Assembly: GCA_023974075.1 (NCBI GenBank)
Contig: JAMFTG010000754.1
Span: 1-64,000 of the forward strand
Reading direction: 5' to 3'
DNA: 64,000 nucleotides
Source of the DNA: Chaenocephalus aceratus
Taxonomy: Eukaryota; Chordata; Actinopteri; Perciformes; Channichthyidae
Part shown: one piece after another, positions 57,474-64,000 of the stretch
Layout: each line of letters opens with the position of its first letter
Numbering within the stretch: position 1 is the stretch's first letter
Position numbers and translations under genes: made by a program
Notes under the pieces: model-generated
Databases searched by the model: none
Told to the model about the DNA's origin: nothing
What the model saw: the letters and a program-made list of their open reading frames with translations, nothing else

Positions 57474-58424
57474 GTCCTGAAGAAACAGCGGGCGGTGCCA
57501 GTCACTTTACACGTGCTGATCCTCGTCCTCCTCCTAAGCGGATTGGGGGGATGTTTGGACGTTTCTCCAGCCTCGGTCAGTGATAAGGACGACCCGGTCA
57601 TTCACAGCAAGCGTCGAGGCAGCACCGTCTTCTTTCTTCAGAGAATAAGACAACACACCAGTGGCGTAACCACCATAGGGCCAGGGTGGGCCCAGTTTAC
57701 TCATTGGGCCCCCTTGCCCCCCTTAGAAAGCTTCGGTGTGATTTTTTTTTTTTAATTGTTTTATTATTATTATAAACTAATTATTAACCCGTTGAGAATA
57801 TCCAAGAATTCAAAGTGAAATTCAAGTGAACAAATATCGAGTTTAATTAATGTTGTATGTGTTTTATCCTCAAACTCATTTACGGTAAAACTGATTGTTG
57901 GTTCCGGCGCGCGCCATAATAACGTGAGAGAGGCAGAGAGCCTGCAAAATAAATGATGGCTCAAAGTTCACTAATGAACTTTGGTTTTAAAAAAAAAAGC
58001 CAGACTCCAAGAAGAGCCCCCACCGCCCTCATCCAGCAGCGATCTATACGGTCATTTTCTGATGACGATGAAATAGTTGTATGTGTGGTGCAGATGAGAG
58101 AGCTGTCCAGAATGACACCAAGATGTTGCGTTTGAGTTCTTGATAAGCCATTAAAACAGTAAAATACGTGTTCACCGAAACATACCCATCTGTTATGGAA
58201 AAAGAAAGTATTCTAAAAGTAATCTGCCACCGGTACCGGCGGGGATCGCTGTTAGCTTCTGATGCGCAGAAGAAAAATCTGGCCCACCCTATTTTTTACA
58301 GGCCCTAAAGTACATTCTGCCTACGCTACTGCAACACACTCTGTCCTTAGCGGATGCCCTTGCTTCAGAAAGCATCGGTGACAGACTGCACCACAGACGG
58401 AGAATATGGACCTATTTTTCTCCC
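57474..58424 (+). CDS. Possible secreted-peptide exon interrupted by a hAT insertion
   Basis: An open frame runs from 57474 (after a TGA at 57471) to the hAT insertion at 57659, and resumes at 58340 until a LINE at about 58424. It reads a hydrophobic stretch (VPVTLHVLILVLLLSGLGG) resembling a signal peptide, then SPASVSDKDDPVIHSKRR with a basic cleavage-like site, then GSTVFFLQRIRQHT. If one TSD copy and the insertion are ignored, the frame continues without a stop as LSLADALASESIGDRLHHRR. There is no in-frame ATG, so it would have to be an internal exon or a relic. I do not recognise the family. A chance open frame of this size is quite possible; the features that lift it above noise are the signal-like segment, the KRR site and the frame that survives across the insertion. 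Confidence 0.25.
57659..58331 (+). mobile_element. Non-autonomous hAT element, perfect 8-bp TSD
   Basis: The ends CAGTGGCGTA and TACGCTACTG (one mismatch as inverted repeats) enclose 673 bp. CAACACAC flanks both sides (57651-57658 and 58332-58339). A short frame inside looks like a transposase N-terminus, so the element derives from an autonomous hAT by internal deletion. Confidence 0.93.
57953..58135 (+). pseudogene. hAT transposase N-terminal remnant
   Basis: An ATG at 57953 or 57956 begins MAQSSLMNFGFKKKSQTP and runs 60 codons to a stop. Start regions of this style (a short LxxFGFKKK stretch) occur in some hAT transposases with N-terminal zinc fingers. No finger or catalytic residues remain. 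The call depends mostly on its place inside a proven hAT element. Confidence 0.5.
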
Positions 58425-58925
58425 CATCCACCCATCCATCCATCTTCTCCCGCTTATCCGTGGTCGGGTCTCGGGGTAGCAGTTCCAGCAGAGAGCCCCA
58501 AACGTTCCTTTCCCCTCATCAACCAGCTCTGACTGGGGGGTCCCAAGGCGCTCCCAGGCCAGAAGAGATATAGTCCCTCCACCTGGTCCTAGGTCTACCC
58601 CTCGGTCTCTTCCCAGCTGGACGTGCCTGGAACACCTCCCTAGGGAGGCGCCAGGTGGCATCCTAACTAGGTGCCCGAACCACCTCAACTGGCTCCTTTC
58701 GACGCGAAGGAGGTTCAACTCCGAGTCCCTCCCTGATGACCGAACTTCTCACCTTATCCCTAAGGGAGACGCCGGCCACCCTGCGGAGAAAACCCATCTC
58801 GGCCGCTTGTATCCGCGATCTCGTTCTTTGGGTCGTGACCCATCCTTCATGACCGTAGGTGAGGGGAGGAACCGGTAGACAGAGAGCTTTGCCTTCTGGC
58901 TCAGCTCCCTTTTCCTCACAACGGA
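58424..58925 (-). pseudogene. RTE/Rex-like LINE, RT C-terminus and 3' end, copy 2
   Basis: It is nearly identical to 47130-47600. The minus strand reads LRVERSQLRWFGHLVRMPPG, then after indels SLLAWERLGTPQSELVDEGK. Differences include a deletion around 58710, an insertion near 58620 (GGACGTGCCT) and a shorter 5' end at about 58925. The 3' end carries CCATCCATCCATC, the simple tail of this family. The frame is broken, so it is non-functional. Confidence 0.85.
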
Positions 58926-59932
58926 TTTTTCATGTTTTATTTTTGCTCGCTGACAAGTGGAGCAATTCCTGTTCTTTGAAATAAGCGTGGCTGTGCAGTG
59001 CTGCCACGACAACAGCCACCAATAATAGATTAAAGTTAAGTTTTGGAAAAAGCACATCGCGACACTGCAAGACAAACAACATTTGAGAAGAAAGAACATG
59101 AACCAGAGCCCACTGACAGCTTCCATTGACGTCTGTCAACTCTCCGCAACGAAATCAATTATTTCGAACACCGCCTGCAAACATCTAATTTGTAAAATGT
59201 TGGCCACTGAAAAGGGACCAATTAGGGGACAGAGGAGAGGGTTTTCGATTTAGCAGAAATCACATCAGGAGGCCGTGTGGGCGACATCAAAACACAAACC
59301 TACGGATATAAAATAACGATATTTTGTGTATCTGTAAAGGCCTTAACATTTAGGGGAATTTATCGTTGTTTATTTTTTACTTGTGCCGCCATTTTGTACT
59401 TTGAGCTGCACGAGCTGTATGAATAAAGCTTTAGTATTCAAAATGATAAAGAGATTTGAGCGAAACATCTTTTGCTGACTTGGTATTAAAAAAATGATTT
59501 ATTCCAAAATGAATGAATACCTTATGGTTTTTAAACATATGGGAAGATCAAAGACACCGTTCAGATGCCCATGATGGAGAAAATGAATTCTTTTTTTTTA
59601 ATCAGCATAAATACGTGTATTCAGCTGCGACTACAGTGAAGTCAACCTGATGAGCGAGTTGATTTCCACAGAAAGCTCGTGTCCTTGGTGGGCGCAGCTC
59701 GTGTTAGTCTTCGCCGCGCTGACTGATAGTGGCGGATGCTAATTCCGTGGCAAACGATGCTATTATTCAGGGGCTCAAATTGAATTACTTCATCCATTGG
59801 ATCTGCTTAACATTTTCCCCATGGAGAGTTTAGCAACCGGCGTAATCTCCTCTCCTTACAAGTCCCGTTTGTCCTGCCTCGTCTCTCCGTCCTCTCCTCC
59901 TAGAGGATGCTTTCCTCCTGCCGTGTGTCAGG

Positions 59933-59968
<36 letters not shown>

Positions 59969-60504
59969 GATTTGTGTCATTGCTAGCCATGTATTTTAAT
60001 GCAAACTGTCCTGCCTATGTTATCTTCCGTCATCATTGCGTTTCACTAAAGTCTACACTCCCTAATCGCTCCGTAACAATCCCTCATCAAGTCACGGTCA
60101 TCATGAGAGCAAACCATTCGAGCAGCAATGTTTATATAATTAGAATTAGTAGGAATAGTCTTTTGCAATTACGAACAGCAAAGGGCGACAGAAGTCAATT
60201 GATCTATTACAGACCATTTGTGAATATAATCGTTTTTCATTCAGCGCAGCTACGCTATAACAATAATTGTTTAATCAAATGCGTGCTGGAAGTGGTCGTA
60301 TTATTTCATATACCGCCATCTGTAACAAGCACAGTGCACTCTCTACTTATATTGAAGTAAACCCAGTATAATATCGCCCTTCCACATCCACTATTTATTC
60401 ATGAGGATTAATATTTGGATTCATGAAACATGTGCTACTTAATCAACTATTCAGACGACTCTATTCCCTTGCCGATGTGCACCTCGTTAAATAAACATGA
60501 CAGC
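58926..60504. other. Unique sequence with one CA microsatellite
   Basis: A (CA)n tract lies at 59934-59966. The rest, including the 128-codon frame at 59974-60360, shows nothing I can name. Confidence 0.45.
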
Positions 60505-60652
60505 AATATACATTACACGTGAACGCTGTGGGCGATCCCCACCGGAGCCGTCAGGGGTGAAGCGTCTGGCCCAGGGACACAACGAGATGCTGACTGCAGT
60601 GGGGCTTGAACCTGTACGCACAATCCACTGCACCACACGCCTCCCCATGTCG
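60505..60652 (-). repeat. tRNA-derived SINE (minus strand)
   Basis: Read on the minus strand, the head GTGGTGCAGTGGATTGTGCG and B-box GGTTCAAGCCC are followed by a TGTCCCTGGGCCAGACGCTT core and GGGGATCGCCCACAGCG. It is the only fairly simple SINE copy here. The ends are approximate. Confidence 0.75.
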
Positions 60653-61389
60653 AAGTGATGTCTGAATAACGAACAGATTAGTCACAACAGACTTTACATA
60701 AGACTTCCTTCGTGACACGAGTCTGAAGTAAGTGGAGAATTACACGCCACACACACACGTGCAATGTCCTGGTGCAAGATGTTCCGATTTGCCGTGTGCA
60801 TACTCATCATCAGAGACGAGAAAGTGACCGGGATGGATGCCATTACATTCCCAGCAGGCGTTCCTGAGAGATTGCATGTTGAAGATTGGGAAAACATGCG
60901 ACGCCACGATGGCTTTCGATGAGGTGAGAAGACATTTCCTCCAAGTCTAACTGAGGATCACCAGGAAGCCCCAAACAGCTGTACTGTGATGTTTAAAGGT
61001 GATTCTCAAGTGGAATTTGATTAAAGAAATTGCCGATTAGATTCAACGACTCATAGGTTTTATTTCTAAGTAAGACAGTGTATGTTGGGAAATGAAACGC
61101 CTAAGTCAAGATGTAAAAATAGTGCAATACATGAGTGCAATAGACATAATGGTGCCAGTTAGTTGCAGGAGTAAGAAATACATATAACACCACACTAAAA
61201 ATGGCTAAGCAGCTTATAGAGGTTGTAAGGGATGCAGCAGTTTTTTTATATATACATATATATTGATTTGTGTATGAATACAATAGGGAAAGTGCAATAG
61301 GGAAAGTTCTGTACCTGCTTCTTGTTTGTTTCTGTGCCATGTGACATGTGACCTCTGTTCTGTATCTATGACTGATTGACCTGAATGCT
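60653..61389. other. Unclassified sequence
   Basis: A TA-rich tract lies near 61247-61265. Part of this may be UTR of the retroelement that ends at 61460. Confidence 0.35.
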
Positions 61390-61460
61390 TTATGTGTATT
61401 ATCTCGATGCCCAAGACGAATTTCTCCTCAGGGAGACAATAAAGCTTTATCTTATCTTCC
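61390..61460 (+). repeat. Retroelement 3' tail
   Basis: GACGAATTTCTCCTCAGGGA, then GACAATAAAGCTTTATCTTATC, is the common 3' end of fish LINE/SINE elements with an AATAAA-type signal and short TATCT repeats. Confidence 0.55.
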
Positions 61461-61513
61461 CAGAATGACCTTTCCTGATACGAGGGTCGACTCAACAGTA
61501 TAACTAGTTTGTA

Positions 61514-61516
<3 letters not shown>

Positions 61517-61555
<39 letters not shown>
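61517..61555. repeat. (AC)n microsatellite
   Basis: A pure AC tract that runs directly into the hAT terminus. Confidence 0.95.
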
Positions 61556-61557
<2 letters not shown>

Positions 61558-62090
61558 GTTGCCAACCGTCCGTATTAGCCGGACGTCCCGTATTTGAGCC
61601 AAAAGGGGCGTGTCTTTGTTTGTCCCGGACTCCCGTGTAAAGGGAAAAATAAAAATATGTTTCTGTTTGGCTCATAGACTGTATGTATGAAGGTCTGGCT
61701 GCGTGCCTGTGTGCTGTATCCGAAGGGCACTAGGACCGCTCGGCTGACAGGGCAGGCACAATGCTCGCACGTGTGTGAGTGAGATTTTCTCCGGTGGGCC
61801 GCGGGCTCGGCATCATTGTTTGTGTGGCATGTCAGCCTGTTCAGTCGTTGTGTGAAAATGAGCGCTGCGGTGGAGGAGGTGATCATGAAAGAGGAGAGAG
61901 AGAGGATGTGGTTCTGGGCCCTTCTAAAAGAAAACACTTGTGTCTTACAATGAACAGTGGAAGAAAAACACAGTTGGGTAAAGCCCGTGAGTGGAGATCT
62001 GTCTCGGGTCTTCTCTGTGTGTGCGTGCGCGTGCGCGTGTGCGTGTGTGTGTGTGAGAGAGTCAGGATAACATTAAGTCTAATAATCATG
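61554..62090 (+). mobile_element. hAT transposon, 5' part
   Basis: The terminus CAGGGTTGCCAACCGTCCG with GGACGTCCCGTATTTGAGCC is a typical hAT end. A decayed transposase start follows about 300 bp downstream. The 3' terminus was not found, and the right limit is set at the end of recognisable sequence, just past a GT/GC microsatellite (62020-62054). Confidence 0.7.
61858..62010 (+). pseudogene. hAT transposase N-terminal remnant
   Basis: An ATG at 61858 opens MSAAVEEVIMKEERERMWFW and stops after 32 codons. In a shifted frame the DNA reads KRK, and then YNEQWKKN, a pattern common at the start of hAT transposases whose first domain begins with a basic patch and a Trp-Lys-Lys motif. Frameshifts and loss of the catalytic region show it is dead. 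The family call depends mainly on the upstream terminus. Confidence 0.5.
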
Positions 62091-62304
62091 ATGTACCGTG
62101 CATGTTCACATCATGTATACTTTGCATTACTTAATACCATTTTTCAAATATTAATTTTTTAACATTTGGACAAAATAGCCAATTGTACATCGAGGTGCCC
62201 AGATGTCCCTCGTGCCCACCTCTCCGATTTGAACATGCTGATGTACAATGTTGATGTAGTAGCCTAATGCAGGTGTAAGATCATTGTGTTATAGGTATGC
62301 ATAG

Positions 62305-62348
<44 letters not shown>

Positions 62349-62349
62349 A
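62305..62349. repeat. (AT)n microsatellite
   Basis: About 45 bp of alternating AT. Confidence 0.95.
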
Positions 62350-64000
62350 ATACGCCATTTTCCTGGAGGTGCTAATATCCTGGAAGTGCATATATATACT
62401 ATATTTTTTGTGAAGCATGACATGAATATATATTATAACCTTTTCACTCTTGCCTTCAACTCCTAATCCACTAACCCCTCGCCCTTATTCCACCCAGTTT
62501 AGCACTTTTTACTTTTGTTGTTATTTTGTTTCTATATAAATGTAATGTGTAGCATTCCCTCCGAATATGGTCGGTTACTTTACTGATGAATTTATTTGTA
62601 CTCCAGACCCAACGTAAGAGCTTGAGCCTCTTCGCGGGGTGCTAACATTAATATACAGTCCGTTCTCTTCTCTTTCTCCGCCGTGACAGAGAAGATATTA
62701 CTTTTTCCGTCACGTTGCTTCCAATGCCACAACAACTTCCTGTCAGCCGCGTGAACTTGCCTTCAAAATAAAAGCATACAAATGAAACGGGAAGTTCACC
62801 TAAATTACATTATAAGATATATAAAAAACTGCAACAAAAACAATGCAACACCCCCTTCAGTCTCAAATAACACAAATGGGTTATCTACATAATGTATTAT
62901 TATTATTATTACTACTATAACTGAAGCACATCGCTCTGTCGGTTGACTCAACAGTATAACTTGTTGTAGATAGTGTCTCCCCAGTTCAAGAAGCGTCCCT
63001 GAAACCACTTCTAGAACTGATGGCACATCGCTCTGTGTTACACCGTTGGATCTGGGCGATGCATTCACTTAGCTCTCCCAAGAGAAACATGGCAACATCG
63101 CTATAACTGGGATGAAAGGCTCTGGCCTGCAGAGATGAGGATGCATTTTGAGGACAGCTTGTGAGCTCTTGATGGATGAGACAGAAAACACCAGCTCAGG
63201 ACCATTACGGCGTGAAGCCCATTTTCCACAAGAGCTCTGACATCGATGTCACCGAGTGAACTCCAATGCAACCCAGAGACCCCGTGATAGAGACGTGCAC
63301 GGCCTCTGGCAGCCGATACGCTCCACTTGTGCAAGTAGGTTGAGGCAAAAATTGCCGAGCGATGTTTGCATGAACAGGCTTTACTGCATTAGACTGGAAC
63401 ATGTATTTTGTCTGTGACTCAGAGAGGTGGGTCCTGCTGCTATCGGTGGAGGAACAGGAAATACAAAAAGGTTTGGCTGCACAATGAGTAATTCACACGA
63501 TGGATGCAGTGAGATGTCAGAATGAGAAAACTGTTCGTTCCCTCACTTACAGAGAATAAAGTATGACATTGGGGATATGTTGGAGTGTACTTTATTGGAT
63601 ATCTTCACTAGTTTCGCGTCAGTACTACAATAAAGTGGAATATCCTCTTAAAATGCATTCAAACTGGACTTTGACTCGCACCAAACAGACAAGTCAGCAG
63701 AAGGTGGTGAGAAAGTGGAGCGTCTTGTGGGGGGGGCCAACAAAAGAGCTGAGAGGATATTGGATATATTGGATATACATATTGGACATAGACGAGGTTA
63801 TGGACCAATAAGGTGGCTCCATTTCTGTTGGTCGTGTAAATGAAGGGGATAAAACTATTGTTTCTCAGCATCGAGCCAGAAATATGGAGCGATGTTGAGT
63901 TCTATGAATTTCGACATCTCACTAGGAACTCGAGCACAAACAATTTTGTCTATTTTTACGAAAGCTCGCTGGCAGGATTCTGCTCTCATGTTTATTCTCC
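62350..64000. other. Unique sequence, nothing recognised
   Basis: Short TTA tract at about 62898-62910. Open frames at 62805-63068, 63101-63402 and 63563-63871 show no recognisable domain. Confidence 0.4.

Overview
The window looks like teleost fish nuclear DNA. The evidence is the mix of mobile elements: L2-like and RTE/Rex-like non-LTR retrotransposons, tRNA-derived SINEs with the 'GAGCAAGGCACC' core typical of fish SINEs, several hAT elements with 8-bp target duplications, PIF/Harbinger and piggyBac-like MITEs, and a Tc1-like remnant. Long CA/TG microsatellites and the 'AGTAGAAGTACTCAGATCTTGT' type of interspersed repeat (here broken by expansion) are also fish-typical. I found no complete host protein-coding gene, no rRNA and no true tRNA gene. 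Nearly all long open frames lie in tandem arrays whose unit length is a multiple of three, or in decayed transposons.

Layout: 0.6-5.7 kb holds hAT-type elements (one 394-bp copy with a perfect TSD), a long TG/TGCG microsatellite and a decayed BED-finger hAT gene. 7.4-9.9 kb holds two hAT-type elements with 8-bp TSDs, the second containing a SINE. 11.6-17.1 kb is a minus-strand L2-like LINE split by a 1.2-kb DNA element that ends in a 44-bp-arm hairpin, followed by a 1.7-kb minisatellite. 17.7-25.7 kb has a repeat that recurs inverted at 32.7 kb, a Tc1 remnant with a perfect 58-bp inverted repeat, a second LINE fragment and a MITE. 27-30.6 kb has a 37-bp minisatellite and 12-bp arrays around a SINE with a triplicated head. 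32.3-39.3 kb has two abutting repeats, then a transposon in which two separate segments have expanded into 27/30/33-bp and 48-bp arrays, then a related array flanked by a 130-bp direct repeat. 40-47 kb is a field of MITEs with clean TSDs. 47-52.3 kb has LINE 3' ends and 15-bp and 18-bp arrays. 55.5-58.9 kb has an inverted partner of the 27-kb array, a Harbinger element carrying a MADF-domain fragment, a possible secreted-peptide exon interrupted by a hAT insertion, and a LINE fragment. The remainder is AT-rich unique sequence with scattered SINE, LINE and hAT pieces.

The main theme is that dispersed transposons act as seeds for minisatellites: different internal segments of the same or related elements have been amplified independently at several loci. 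The window also holds four near-perfect hairpins. I see no coherent gene system; the most gene-like item is an open frame at 57.5-58.4 kb, which is unproven.
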